Shown one piece after another: positions 7,760-16,617 of a DNA stretch of 64,000 nt. Origin of the DNA: Streptomyces sp. NBC_01214 (lineage in GTDB: Bacteria > Actinomycetota > Actinomycetes > Streptomycetales > Streptomycetaceae); NCBI RefSeq assembly GCF_026340975.1, contig NZ_JAPEOS010000001.1, forward strand, positions 4,683,001-4,747,000, written 5' to 3'. The position numbers were made by a program, and so were the translations under genes. Under the pieces are notes generated by a model, which saw nothing but the letters and a program-made list of their open reading frames with translations, was not told where the DNA came from and searched no databases. Positions within the stretch are counted from its first letter, which is position 1. Each line of letters opens with the position of its first letter.

Positions 7760-9289
7760 GTGAAGATCAAGCGCATCGCCGCCGTCGCGGCCGCGGCCGT
7801 CGTCGGTCCGGTCCTGCTCACCACGCCCGCGATGGCCGACGAGCAGAGGCAGCCGGCCGTGACCACGCCGGACGCCGAGCCGAAGGGCGACACGGCGCCG
7901 GCTGCCGGGGAGACCGCGGCGGCGGAGAAGCCCGCCACTACTGCCACTACTGCCGCTCCTGCCACTACCGGCACTTCGGCCGAGCCGCCGGCCTCCGGGT
8001 CCGCGGTGGCGCCGCCGGCCGTCCCGCAGCCGCCGGCCGCCCAGACACCCGCACCCCCGGCCGCCGGAACGCCCGCACACCCGGCCGCCGGAACGCCGGC
8101 GAAGGACGCCGCGGGCCCCGCGACCGAGGACCCCGACCAAGAGCTGCCCACCGGGATGCTCATGGGGCCCGAAGTCAGCGTGCAGGGCATCCCGAAGGCC
8201 GGTTTCAAGGCCGACGGCAGCTGGACCCCGCTGACCGTGCAGGTCGACAACTCGGGCCACGTCGCGGTCGCGAACTACACGCCCGAGATCTCCGTCACGC
8301 ACAGGGACGGGAAGATCAAGGCCTCGCAGGTCAAGGTCGAGCAGCGGGTCACCGCCGCGGACGGATCCGTCTCCTGGCAGCCGGCGAAGCTGGTCCAGGG
8401 CCCGCAGTTCGGCAACGGGTTCGTCTACAAGCTCGCGACGACCACCTCCGTGGCCGTCGACGCCGTCTACGCCATCGACGTGCGGATCAGCTTCGCCGCG
8501 GACACCCCGGTCGTCGCCTTCGACCTCACCGCCGACGGCACGAGCCGCATCGGTGGCAAGACCAGTGCCTCGCCCACGTCCTGGTACAGCACCGGGATCA
8601 CGGGCGCGACCCCCGACAACGACCAGCCCGTGGTGACCGAGGGCCCCAAGCTCACCATCGGCGGCCTGCCCGGCGGCCTCGCGGTGGGCGGTGCCTGGCA
8701 GGACCTCACGGTCCACGTCGACAACTCCGGCAAGCCGGCCCTGGACGACTTCCACTTGTACTTCACCCTCGCCCGGCCCGACTGGGTCCCGACGGAAGGC
8801 GAGAAGCTGGAGGTCGAGGTCTACGGGAAGAACGGCTGGGAGCGTGCGGAACTCGGCTACAGCGACGGCTACTACATCGTCAACCACCTGGCAGGTGGCA
8901 GCATCCCCGCGGGCAAGACCTTCGACGTCAAGCTGCGCATCCGGTTCGCCGCCGACACCCCGCTCGGCTACGCGCAGTTCCAGGCCTCCGGCACGGTCCT
9001 CGAGATCGGCTCGCACCTTCGGAGTTCCAGCCGCCCGGTCCTGGTGAAGATCCTGGCCGCCGACCCGAACACCGGCAACCGGCCCGGCCCGAACGGCGGC
9101 ACCACCACGCCGATCAGCGCCACGGGCAGCACCGGCCAGACCGGAACCACCACCGGGGCCGGCGGCGAGCTCGCCGCCACCGGCGCCGACGCGGCCAGCA
9201 GCTGGGCCCTCGGAGGTGCTGGTGTGGCGCTGGCCATGGGCGCGGCCCTGGTTGCCGGCACCGGCCGCCGCCGTCGTACGACGGGCTGA
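7760..9289 (+). CDS. Sortase-anchored secreted surface protein (LAATG) with a duplicated domain
   Basis: 509 residues from GTG 7760, with AGGGGGG nine bases upstream. Sec signal peptide (~1-26, cleavage near AMA-DE), a long Ala/Pro/Thr linker (~27-130), then two homologous all-beta domains (~135-300 and ~300-435) that each open with a PLTVQVDNSG / DLTVHVDNSG strand and close with a RISFAADTPVVAF / RIRFAADTPLGYAQF strand. A Gly/Thr linker leads to LAATG (471-475), a hydrophobic helix and the tail RRRR. This is a sortase-E substrate, linked to peptidoglycan on aerial hyphae or the cell surface. No sortase gene is nearby. Ligand unknown. Confidence 0.9.
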   Translation: MKIKRIAAVAAAAVVGPVLLTTPAMADEQRQPAVTTPDAEPKGDTAPAAGETAAAEKPATTATTAAPATTGTSAEPPASGSAVAPPAVPQPPAAQTPAPPAAGTPAHPAAGTPAKDAAGPATEDPDQELPTGMLMGPEVSVQGIPKAGFKADGSWTPLTVQVDNSGHVAVANYTPEISVTHRDGKIKASQVKVEQRVTAADGSVSWQPAKLVQGPQFGNGFVYKLATTTSVAVDAVYAIDVRISFAADTPVVAFDLTADGTSRIGGKTSASPTSWYSTGITGATPDNDQPVVTEGPKLTIGGLPGGLAVGGAWQDLTVHVDNSGKPALDDFHLYFTLARPDWVPTEGEKLEVEVYGKNGWERAELGYSDGYYIVNHLAGGSIPAGKTFDVKLRIRFAADTPLGYAQFQASGTVLEIGSHLRSSSRPVLVKILAADPNTGNRPGPNGGTTTPISATGSTGQTGTTTGAGGELAATGADAASSWALGGAGVALAMGAALVAGTGRRRRTTG

Positions 9290-9310
9290 ACGGTCACCCG
9301 CAGCAGGTGA

Positions 9311-9346
9311 AGGGGCCTGCCGGGGTGTACCCCCCGGCAGGCCCCT
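9311..9346 (+). terminator. Strong hairpin terminator after the LAATG protein
   Basis: A 15-bp perfect stem (AGGGGCCTGCCGGGG and its complement) with a 6-nt loop, 21 nt after the stop codon. Confidence 0.85.
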
Positions 9347-9632
9347 CCGCACGGGCACCGGTCCCCACCATCGACATCATCGACGGACCCGTTCGTGGTA
9401 GTCGTCGGGCGGGATGCCCGGCCGCGACATGGGTGACAGGGCAGCTTGTGGGAACGCGTTCGACCGAGATCCGCCTGCCGTGAACGGTCGGGCGGACACT
9501 ACGGTAGGGCGCGATGACCTTCGTGTGGGGTGCAGTTCAAGACGTCCTCCACCACACCGGAGGCCTTCGTCATGATCAAGACCTGACGGGTGCTCACCAC
9601 GCTCGTGATCAACACGCCCGGGCGGCAGGGGG
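9347..9632. other. Intergenic stretch with no convincing gene
   Basis: About 290 nt between the terminator and a possible small membrane-protein gene. Short frames exist on both strands but none shows a clear ribosome binding site, codon bias or recognisable protein. Confidence 0.5.
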
Positions 9633-9863
9633 ATGCGGACGGTGTCGAGGCCGGTGCGACGGTGGTTGTGGGGCGGTTGGGTAGCGCTGGTCCTACTCGG
9701 TGGCGCGGCCACCCTCTCCATGGAGGACGGGGCAGGCGCTCCGGCAGGGCCACATCGATGGGAGCGCCCTTCCTCACCGCCACAAGAACCGCTGCCTTGC
9801 CCGAGTTCCACCCCGGAGGCGCCGGAGACCCGCCGCAACTGTGCCTACTGGGAGCGGGGATAG
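9633..9863 (+). CDS. Possible small membrane/secreted protein
   Basis: 76 residues: basic start (MRTVSRPVRRW), one hydrophobic helix (LWGGWVALVLLGGAATL, ~12-28) and a Pro-rich tail containing two Cys. It looks like a signal-anchored small protein. The purine run AGGGGG abuts the ATG instead of being spaced from it, so initiation is doubtful. No family recognised. Confidence 0.4.
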   Translation: MRTVSRPVRRWLWGGWVALVLLGGAATLSMEDGAGAPAGPHRWERPSSPPQEPLPCPSSTPEAPETRRNCAYWERG

Positions 9864-9925
9864 GCGGCGCACCGCTGACCGGGGTCGGAAACGGTTCCCA
9901 TCGGGCATCGGACAGGCGCGCCCAC

Positions 9926-10288
9926 TTACGGAAGGTCGTCGCCGGAACCAGCGTCGCCTGACCCCAGCCCCGCGGAAACGGCCGCTACCGCCTCGGCGAC
10001 TTCCGAGGTCACCGCCCGACAATGATCGGTCTCGACCAAGAACGGCGGCTGACCGTCCGGGCCGGTATCGAACTGGACGAGGTCCGGGACCGATCCGACA
10101 CCCAGGAAGTACACGTTGTCGTCGTCGCTGGCCCACGTGACCGCCAGACGTTCGATGGCCAATCCAGGCACAGCCTGACGCACCTGTGCAAAAACCTGAT
10201 CGACCGGTCCACCGGTCAGATCACCTGGCCCCCACGATCGGGTGCGACTCAAAGCTCTCCCCATATCGCAGAGTATGGCAGGGCCCAC
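9926..10288 (-). CDS. Hypothetical protein (~112-120 aa)
   Basis: 120 residues from GTG 10288, or 112 from the internal ATG at 10264. It has a coherent alpha/beta pattern (QVFAQVRQAVPGLAIERLAV, DDNVYFLGVG, DLVQFDTGPDGQPPFLVE) like immunity-type or SMI1-like small Streptomyces proteins, but no family can be named. Cytoplasmic. Isolated between other single genes. Confidence 0.6.
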   Translation of the reverse strand: MGPAILCDMGRALSRTRSWGPGDLTGGPVDQVFAQVRQAVPGLAIERLAVTWASDDDNVYFLGVGSVPDLVQFDTGPDGQPPFLVETDHCRAVTSEVAEAVAAVSAGLGSGDAGSGDDLP

Positions 10289-10314
10289 CCCGGCACCGCA
10301 GGGTAAAGGTCGCC

Positions 10315-10752
10315 CTACGCCGCACCAGCCTCATCCGGGGCGAGCCCGCCGGGTCGGGCGGCCCAACGGCCGGTGAACGCCGCATCGGAGCGGAAGGAGA
10401 AGGCGAACAGGGCGCCGTGCCGCACGTTGGTCGCGATCGTGTTCCACTGGCCCCCGCGGGCGAGCGCGTAGTTCGCCTGGCACTCCAGCCGTCCCTGGGT
10501 CTCGAAGCAGACGTTGATGTATCGGTTCGTGTGGGGCCTGATGTGGATGTCGGTGCAGGCGTTCGAGGTGGAGAAGAGCCGGCCGGCCGGGAGGTCCACG
10601 TCTCCGGCGGGCTTGGAGTAGCTGGTCGAGGGGTCGAAACACGATGCTGCCGACTCGGACGTCCGAGCCTGGGCAGTGGGTGCAGTCACGAGTGCGCTCC
10701 CGACCAGCGCGGCTGCGAGCCGGCCCGTGGCAAAGCGTCGGCGGATCTCCAT
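10315..10752 (-). CDS. Secreted hypothetical protein with signal peptide
   Basis: 145 residues. Sec signal peptide ~1-30 (MEIRRRF, then AALVGSALVTAPTAQA). The mature part of ~115 residues has four Cys (in SCFDP, NACTD, VCFET and LECQA) that could form two disulfides, and a beta-rich pattern ending in SFRSDAAFTGRWAARPGG. Exported small protein of unknown role; no enzyme motif. Divergent from the following regulator with ~165 bp between them. Confidence 0.75.
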   Translation of the reverse strand: MEIRRRFATGRLAAALVGSALVTAPTAQARTSESAASCFDPSTSYSKPAGDVDLPAGRLFSTSNACTDIHIRPHTNRYINVCFETQGRLECQANYALARGGQWNTIATNVRHGALFAFSFRSDAAFTGRWAARPGGLAPDEAGAA

Positions 10753-10917
10753 GGTTCATCCCTCCGGGCTGAGGCAACGAGAGGCGGGGTGCCCCGGGCC
10801 GGGCGTGGCTGCAGAGCAGGATTTACCCGGGCCGGAAGAGGAGTCGACTCGTTTCGGTCTGTCCCCGAGCGAGGGCGGTGGGGAGCATCGCCTGCAGGGG
10901 CGGACGAGGAGGTAGGC

Positions 10918-11961
10918 GTGCTGCGGTTCCACTTCACTGCAGAGGATCTGGCGCTGGTACGGGTCACTGTTCTGGGTCCCCTCGCGGAGACGCAGCTGAG
11001 CTTGTGGAACCTCCAGCGGCGCGATGGCAAGGCGTTGTTCGGCGGCTGGCGCACGCGCACGGGCCCGCTGGTCACCAGCGACGGGCCGGACACCGCACGG
11101 TTCCTCAGCCGACCCGCCGGCGGGCTCGTGGATCTGTTCACCCTCGTCGGCGCGGCAGGCTGCATGGACGAGGGGGTGGAACGGCTGAACAGTACGCCGG
11201 ACCGGCAGCTGCGCGCGGAGTTCGCGGTGCTTCCGCCCACGGACAGGTGGCGGGCACCGTGGCTGACCGAAGCGATGCATGCCGACCCGCGGGCGGTACG
11301 AAGGCTGGCCGCCGCGCTGCAGGACTGCCACCGCGTCGCGGTGGCCCCGTACTGGGGGCGCATCCACCAGCACCTGGACGGGGAAGTAGCCCGGCGCGGG
11401 AGGCTCATGGTGGAGGGCGGGGTGGGGGCACTGCTGGACAGCCTGCGCCCGATGGCCTTGTGGAAGGCGCCCGTGCTGGAGATCCCGGGATACCGGCCGC
11501 TGGTCCACCCGGAGGCCGACTTCCACTTGGCGGGTCGTTCGCTCGTTCTGGCTCCCTCGGTGTTCTGCGGGCCGGTTCCCCAGTTGTTCACCGGCCTCCG
11601 GTCCGAAACGGTCGTCATGGTGTATCCGGCGCTGAACAACCCGGCGGAGGCGGCCGGCCTATGGGCTCCCTCCGCCGATTCACGCCAGGTCGATGCCCCC
11701 GTACCACCAGCGCTGTCCGCGCTCCTCGGCCGTACCAGGGCGGTCGTGTTGTGCGTGATAGCCGACCATCCGGCGTGCACCACTACGCAGCTCGCCCACA
11801 GGGCGGGCATCTCACCTGCTAGCGCCAGCGAGCACGCCACCACGCTGCGCAGCGCCGGGCTGACCACCCTCACCCGGGAGCGGAAGGCCGCCCTTCATAC
11901 GGTGAGCCGTTTCGGTCTCGACCTGCTGAATTCCAACGGTGCGGCCCCTTCCGGTACCTGA
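10918..11961 (+). CDS. ArsR-type winged-helix transcriptional regulator (long form)
   Basis: 347 residues from GTG 10918, five bases after GAGGAGG. The first ~260 residues form the variable effector region common to long Streptomyces ArsR/HTH_5-like regulators (YWGRIHQHLDGEVARRGRLM, LVLAPSVFCGP). The C-terminal ~75 residues are a winged helix: CVIADHPACTTTQLAHRAGISPASASEHATTLRSAGL, with recognition helix around SPASASEHATTL. DNA-binding regulator of unknown target; probable candidates are itself and the divergent secreted-protein gene. Confidence 0.85.
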   Translation: MLRFHFTAEDLALVRVTVLGPLAETQLSLWNLQRRDGKALFGGWRTRTGPLVTSDGPDTARFLSRPAGGLVDLFTLVGAAGCMDEGVERLNSTPDRQLRAEFAVLPPTDRWRAPWLTEAMHADPRAVRRLAAALQDCHRVAVAPYWGRIHQHLDGEVARRGRLMVEGGVGALLDSLRPMALWKAPVLEIPGYRPLVHPEADFHLAGRSLVLAPSVFCGPVPQLFTGLRSETVVMVYPALNNPAEAAGLWAPSADSRQVDAPVPPALSALLGRTRAVVLCVIADHPACTTTQLAHRAGISPASASEHATTLRSAGLTTLTRERKAALHTVSRFGLDLLNSNGAAPSGT

Positions 11962-12054
11962 CCTGACACGGACTCTGCTCCCCCCCGGGGGCGGGCTCGC
12001 GTTCGGCAGGATGAAACGGGCCAACCGTGCCGAACGCACCGGCGTGACTGCAGG

Positions 12055-12726
12055 TCAGATGCTGCGGGCGGTGATGTCGCCGTAGGAGGTGGTGGCGCGG
12101 ATGGTGAGGCCGGCGGCGGCGCCGTCGGTGTTGGTGAGGGCGTTGTGGATGCGGCCGTAGGCGGTGCCGGCGTCGAGGGTGGCGGAGGCCCCGCGGGCGG
12201 CGCCGACGGTGATGTCGCCGGCCTGGGTGGTCAGTTCGACGGTGCCGCGCTGGGCCTCGGCGATGTGCAGGTCGCCCTTCTGGGTGGTGATCTGCGCGGC
12301 GCCGCCCAGGCGTCCGACGGAGACGTCGCCGGCCATCAGGGTGAGGTGGGCGCTCGCGGTCTCGTCGAGGTTGACCGTGCCGTGGGCGCTCTCGAACGCG
12401 ACGTCGCCGAGGCGCCCGGTGCTGCGGAACTCCGCGGTGGCGGTCTTCGCTTCGATGCGGGAGTCGGCCGGGAGTTGGACGGTGATCTTGACGGATCCCG
12501 GGTTGCCGACGACCGGGCTCTTCGCCGGTGCGGCCGCGATCCGCAGTACACCGTCCTGGCAGGTGGCGGTGGTCTGCTCGGCGGCCTTCACGTCGCGGCT
12601 GTTGGAGGTGTCGACGGGCAGGATCTCGACGGTGGTGTCGGCCCGGTCGGCAGCGATGAAGTGGATGAGTGCGGCGGGGACGTCCAGGACGGCGGTGATC
12701 GGGGTGGCGGTGGCGAACTTCTGCAT
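12055..12726 (-). CDS. DUF4097 beta-strand repeat protein
   Basis: 223 residues with no signal peptide. Repeating short strands give the solenoid-like adhesin pattern of DUF4097 (HGTVNLDETASAHLTLMAGD, TQKGDLHIAEAQRGTVELTT, AGDITVGAARG). Function in this family is unknown. The start has a GGAGAAGGACC ribosome binding site. Its promoter region contains several ATTGCAA-type elements also found upstream of the MarR-like regulator at 15624-16352, suggesting common control. Confidence 0.88.
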   Translation of the reverse strand: MQKFATATPITAVLDVPAALIHFIAADRADTTVEILPVDTSNSRDVKAAEQTTATCQDGVLRIAAAPAKSPVVGNPGSVKITVQLPADSRIEAKTATAEFRSTGRLGDVAFESAHGTVNLDETASAHLTLMAGDVSVGRLGGAAQITTQKGDLHIAEAQRGTVELTTQAGDITVGAARGASATLDAGTAYGRIHNALTNTDGAAAGLTIRATTSYGDITARSI

Positions 12727-12789
12727 GGTCCTTCTCCTTCATCAGCGGCTGCGCTCCGTGCGCTCCGCGGTTTCTGATGAACGAAAAGC

Positions 12790-12922
12790 TACGTTGCATT
12801 CGAGGATCTGGCAACAGACTCGTTGCCTCAAAACTGCGTTCACGCAGGTCAAGTCGAGGATTTCATTGCAATGGTTTCGGGCTTAACGCAACGACCCTCA
12901 CCCCATTTCGTTGCAATGGAGT
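12790..12922 (-). promoter_or_regulatory. Promoter region of DUF4097 gene with repeated (A)TTGCAA(T) elements
   Basis: AT-richer than its surroundings. Contains TTGCATTCGA at 12794-12803, CATTGCAATGG at 12864-12874 and CGTTGCAATGG at 12909-12919, plus half-sites GCAAC and GTTGC at 12811, 12822 and 12888. The core ATTGCAAT is palindromic. The same 10-mer TTGCATTCGA and the octamer CATTGCAA recur upstream of the regulator at 16352. Confidence 0.6.
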
Positions 12923-12956
12923 GAGGGTGAATGCTCATGCCTGACGGTCGGTCTGT

Positions 12957-14618
12957 TCAGTGCAGGACGGGGATTACGTCGTGCGTTTCGTCCACCTCAG
13001 GGGTCGTGGTGCGGCGGTCGAGCGGCTGTGGTGGCGTTTCGTCCGTGCAGACGGTGCCTCGGGCAGGCAGTGTCAGAGTGGTGAGGTAGGTGTCGACCAG
13101 GGTGCTGATGCATGCGCTGCGGTGGTAGGCGGTGTGCCCCTCGGCGTTGAAGGTGAGCAGTCGTCCGCTGGCCAGTGTCCCGGCCAGGGTTACGGCGTCT
13201 TGGTAGGGGGTGTCCGGGTCTCCGGTCGTGCCGAGTACCAAGATCGGGGCGGAACCCGCCGCCCGGTAGGAGCCCTCGAAACGGCTCGGGCGTTCCGTCG
13301 ACCACTGGGTACAGGCGGGTGCGTGGTTGTGGTCGTAGGTGGGGGGCCCGAGAGCGATCGGAGGTCCCAGCAGCGGGGCGGACGCGGCCTCGGCGGCGAT
13401 CAGTGTGCGCAGGAGTGGCCGGCTGCTCGGATAGAGGCGATCGGCGCACTCGACGGCCGTGTTGACGGTGAGGAAGTCGAATGATGCGGGCGAAGGGGGC
13501 GACAGGAGGAACGAGGCCTGCCGTGCTTGGGCGGACCGCAGGGCCTGCCCCAGATGGGGCCAGATTTCCTTGCCCGCGTTGATGTTGAACATGAGGCGGT
13601 AGGCCAGGGTGTAGCCGGTGGCCGGGCGCCCGCTCGTGGTGATCACCGGGTGCGCGTCCAGATCCCTTTTCAGCTGTTCGAATGCCTGCCGCGGGTGGCC
13701 CTCACCGAACCCGCAGGCTGCCGCATTGCGCCCGCACCAGTCCAGGAACCGGCCGACCGCTGCGTCCAGGGCGGTGAATTGCGCGGCGTCGTACGCGTAG
13801 GGCAGGTCCCCGTAGCGGCGCGGATCGTAGGCCCCGTCCAGGACCATGGCACGTACCCGCTCCGGGAACCGGGCGGCGTACACGGTGCCGACGTAGCTGC
13901 CGAAGGAACGGCCGTAGAAGGAGAGCGTTTCCTCTCCCAGGGCCTGCCTGAGCAGGTCGATGTCGCCGGCGTTGGACCCGGTGCCGATGTACGGCAGCAG
14001 GCCCCCGGAGCGTTCCCGGCAGGCGGCGGCGAACGCGGCGCCCTGCCGCAGGGCCTCCTTGAGGGCCCCCGGCCCGGGCGCACCGCGCGCACCGTCGACC
14101 GCGGCGGAGTACTGCGCGTCGTCCCAGCACTCGACCTGCCCGCTGCGCGCCACACCGCGCATGTCGTAGCCGACGACGTCGAAGGTGTCTCGCAGGGAGG
14201 CGGGCAGCGCCCCGTAGCTGCTGCGGGCGAAGTTCACACCGGAGTTGCCGGGTCCGCCGGGGTGCAGTACCAGGACGCCGGTGCGGCGCGTCGGATCGGC
14301 TGCCGCCCGGCGGGTGACCGCGAGCGCGAGCGTGGGGCCGGCGGGCCGGCGGTAGTCCAACGGTACCCGGGCGGTCGCGCACTCGAAGCCGTCCTTCGCC
14401 CCGTCGCAAGGGCCCCAGGACAGCACCGGGACGGGCGGCGCCTCCGAGGCCCCCGCCCCGGCCGCCCCCTCCCCGGCTGCCCCCGCCCTGGCCGCCGCGG
14501 TGGCGCGGGCGGCGTCGGCGGGGCCGGGTGTTCCTCCTAGGAGTGCGGTGACCGTGATCAGGACCAGGGATATCCCCCGGACCACGCGCTTGCGGGGGTC
14601 GTCGGCCAAACGGGTCAT
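12957..14618 (-). CDS. Secreted tripeptidyl aminopeptidase-like alpha/beta hydrolase
   Basis: 553 residues from ATG 14618, with GGAGGAG six bases upstream. N-terminal signal sequence (RVVRGISLVLITVTALLGG...) then an Ala-rich linker. The fold shows the oxyanion region LVLHPGGPGNSGV, nucleophile elbow FYGRSFGSYVG, VLDGAYDPRRYG and a C-terminal TAP-like part with ILVLGTTGDPDTPY (Asp) and EGHTAYHRSACIS (His). This matches the SlpD/SlpE/Tap family, which removes tripeptides from extracellular proteins during differentiation. Monocistronic. The elbow is GRSFG instead of the usual GVSYG. Confidence 0.93.
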   Translation of the reverse strand: MTRLADDPRKRVVRGISLVLITVTALLGGTPGPADAARATAAARAGAAGEGAAGAGASEAPPVPVLSWGPCDGAKDGFECATARVPLDYRRPAGPTLALAVTRRAAADPTRRTGVLVLHPGGPGNSGVNFARSSYGALPASLRDTFDVVGYDMRGVARSGQVECWDDAQYSAAVDGARGAPGPGALKEALRQGAAFAAACRERSGGLLPYIGTGSNAGDIDLLRQALGEETLSFYGRSFGSYVGTVYAARFPERVRAMVLDGAYDPRRYGDLPYAYDAAQFTALDAAVGRFLDWCGRNAAACGFGEGHPRQAFEQLKRDLDAHPVITTSGRPATGYTLAYRLMFNINAGKEIWPHLGQALRSAQARQASFLLSPPSPASFDFLTVNTAVECADRLYPSSRPLLRTLIAAEAASAPLLGPPIALGPPTYDHNHAPACTQWSTERPSRFEGSYRAAGSAPILVLGTTGDPDTPYQDAVTLAGTLASGRLLTFNAEGHTAYHRSACISTLVDTYLTTLTLPARGTVCTDETPPQPLDRRTTTPEVDETHDVIPVLH

Positions 14619-14934
14619 ACGGCGCTCCTCCGTCAGGGATGCTGCGGACCGGGCGCCAACGTAGCGGCCGGCCAACGGCTCTGTCGGCCCGCCAGGAGTT
14701 GATTCCCGGCTACCGCCAGGGTTGTACGCCCCCGGCCCGCGGCGGCTGGGGACGGCGGTCGGGGAAGGCGTGGGCCGCTGCCAGGGGACGCGCCGCGTTG
14801 GTCCGTCCGGTGTCGGGGCGGTACCCGGGGCATGCCCGGACGGCGACCGCAGCCGTCCGGCGTGACCATTGCCTCATGAACGCCCCTGAGCCGCCGTTCG
14901 AGGACGACGCGGCGGCCGAGCCGAGGAGCGGCCC

Positions 14935-15627
14935 GTGACCGAGCGGGTACTGGCGAGCTGGAACGAGGGCCCTGCCAGGCGGGCGGTCCTGAACTACGTC
15001 CGTGGGGCGACGACACCGGGCGCGGCGTTCGTCGAGCCGGCCGACCGGGTCGCCACGTTCGACAATGACGGCACGCTGTGGGTGGAGCAGCCGATGCCAC
15101 CGCACTTCGACTTCGTGTTCCGTACCTGGGAGGAGGAGGTGAAGGCCGACCCCTCGCTCCAGGGGTTTTTCGAGGACCTGGCGACGCAGGAACCCGAAGC
15201 GGTGGCGACCCTGCTGGAGGCGTTCGCCCGGTCGTGGGCCGGCACGACCGGGCGAGGAGTTCGACGCGCGGGTGCGGGAGTGGACCGGGACGGTGCGTGA
15301 CCCGCGGTTCGGCGTCCCCCGCGTGGAGCTGGTCTACCGGCCGATGCTGGAGCTGCTCGACCTCCTGCGGGGACACGGGTTCCGGGTGTTCGTGTGCTCG
15401 GGCGGCGGCCGTGACTTCATGCGCGTGTTCGCCGAGGAGACCTGGGGGATCTTGAAGGAGGACATCATCAGCTCGGCGGCTGCCCACACCTAAGCCGGCG
15501 GCAGGATCGTCCGCTCCCACGAGCTCCTGGGCGGCCTGGACCTGGGGTCGGGCGAGCCCGAGCACATCTTCGCCCCCACCGGCCGGCTGCCCGCCTTCGC
15601 GGGAGGCGACGCCGACGTCGACATCAG
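14935..15627 (+). pseudogene. HAD-superfamily phosphatase, frameshifted and interrupted
   Basis: GTG 14935 has a good GAGGAG site and overlaps the end of a 20-residue open frame (14876-14938). The first frame carries the HAD nucleophile motif TFDNDGTLW and runs to ~15245. Homology then continues one frame over (GEEFDARVREWTG, VYRPMLELLDLLRGHGFRVFVCSGGG). A stop codon at 15491-15493 interrupts it again before GGRIVRSHELLGGLDLGSGEP and FAPTGRLPAFAGGDADVDI. The last segment, which should hold more of the cap and terminal helix, is lost where the convergent regulator ends. Two lesions and a truncation make this a pseudogene, not a sequencing error. Confidence 0.85.
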
Positions 15628-16352
15628 CCGGACGGGTTTCGCCGCGCGGCATCGGCCTGCCGCCATTGCTCGGCCGCCTCGATCATGGTCCGGCCGACGT
15701 GCTCGAAGAAGTGGCCTATGTCTTGCATCCGCTCGCCGGCGGGTGTCGTGGCGCCGAGGACCTGGGCGCTGCGCAGGGCGAAGTCGGCCAGCATGGCGTT
15801 CTGGCGGGCGCTGGCCATCCAGCCGCGGAACCAGGCGTCGGCGTCGATGACGTACCGGTCGCGCCGTCGACCGGTGTCGCGTTCGCGCCTGATGAGCTCC
15901 TGTTGTTCGAGTTCGCCGACGGCCTTGGAGACCGATGCGGGGCTGACCTGGAGGCGCTGGGCGAGTTCAGTGGCGGTCAGGCTGCCTCCATCGGTGACGT
16001 ACAGGCACGTCAGTACTCGGGCGGTCATTCGCGGGAGACCGGTACCGACCATCATCGCCGTGAACTGTTCCTCCAGTTCGAGGACGGCCTCCGGGTCGCG
16101 TCCGTGCGCGACGCTCGTGGTCGGGGCGGTCGCCGGTGTCGTGGGCTGCTTGCGGCGGCGGGCGCGCCCCGTGGTGGCGCGATGGGCCGCTTCGGCCCGA
16201 TAGGCGGAAGGGCCGCCGTTGCGGGCCACCTCCCGGGTGACGGTGGAAATGGGCCTGCCCAGGCGCCCGGCGATGTCGGTGTAGCTGAGCCCTTCCTCCA
16301 ACCCCTCGGCGATCGCCTGTCGCTCGTCGTGGGTCAGTCTGCCTCCGGGCAT
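15624..16352 (-). CDS. MarR/GbsR-like regulator with extra N-terminal HTH
   Basis: 242 residues from ATG 16352, eight bases after GGAGG. An N-terminal resolvase-like helix-turn-helix (DERQAIAEGLEEGLSYTDIAGRLGRPISTVTREVARNGG, residues ~8-46) is followed by a basic linker (~60-90) and a MarR/GbsR-type winged helix (RMTARVLTCLYVTDGGSL, TATELAQRLQVSPASVSKAVGELEQQELIRRERD). Two DNA-binding modules in one chain could read two half-sites. Upstream DNA holds ATTGCAA elements like those before the DUF4097 gene, so I infer that it regulates both. Confidence 0.85.
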   Translation of the reverse strand: MPGGRLTHDERQAIAEGLEEGLSYTDIAGRLGRPISTVTREVARNGGPSAYRAEAAHRATTGRARRRKQPTTPATAPTTSVAHGRDPEAVLELEEQFTAMMVGTGLPRMTARVLTCLYVTDGGSLTATELAQRLQVSPASVSKAVGELEQQELIRRERDTGRRRDRYVIDADAWFRGWMASARQNAMLADFALRSAQVLGATTPAGERMQDIGHFFEHVGRTMIEAAEQWRQADAARRNPSG

Positions 16353-16387
16353 CGTCATTGCCTCCGTGTCGGGTCCGCGTGTGCGGC

Positions 16388-16535
16388 CAGTATTGCTTTC
16401 GCGGTCAGGCCATTGCAAGCGCCTTCCCGCTGCTTTTGCATTCGACTTCATTGTCATTGCAAGAGTTCTGCGCTTTGACCTGCATCTTTGCTTCTCGGGT
16501 CGCCTTTTTGATTGACGAAAGAGTGAAAGCAATTT
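16388..16535 (-). promoter_or_regulatory. Promoter region of the MarR-like regulator with ATTGC(A/T) elements
   Basis: AT-rich island with TATTGCTTTC (16391-16400), CATTGCAAG (16411-16419), TTGCATTCGA (16437-16446), CATTGCAAG (16456-16464) and GAAAGCAATTT (16525-16535). The outer elements are inverted copies of GAAAGCAAT. The match to the DUF4097 promoter is exact over TTGCATTCGA and CATTGCAA. Confidence 0.6.
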
Positions 16536-16617
16536 AGCTTTTAGTCATTCGCGAACGAGCGATGTGAACCGAGCCGGCCCGGACGAGGGCTGCTCGTCGC
16601 CCTGATCGGAGCGCCTC

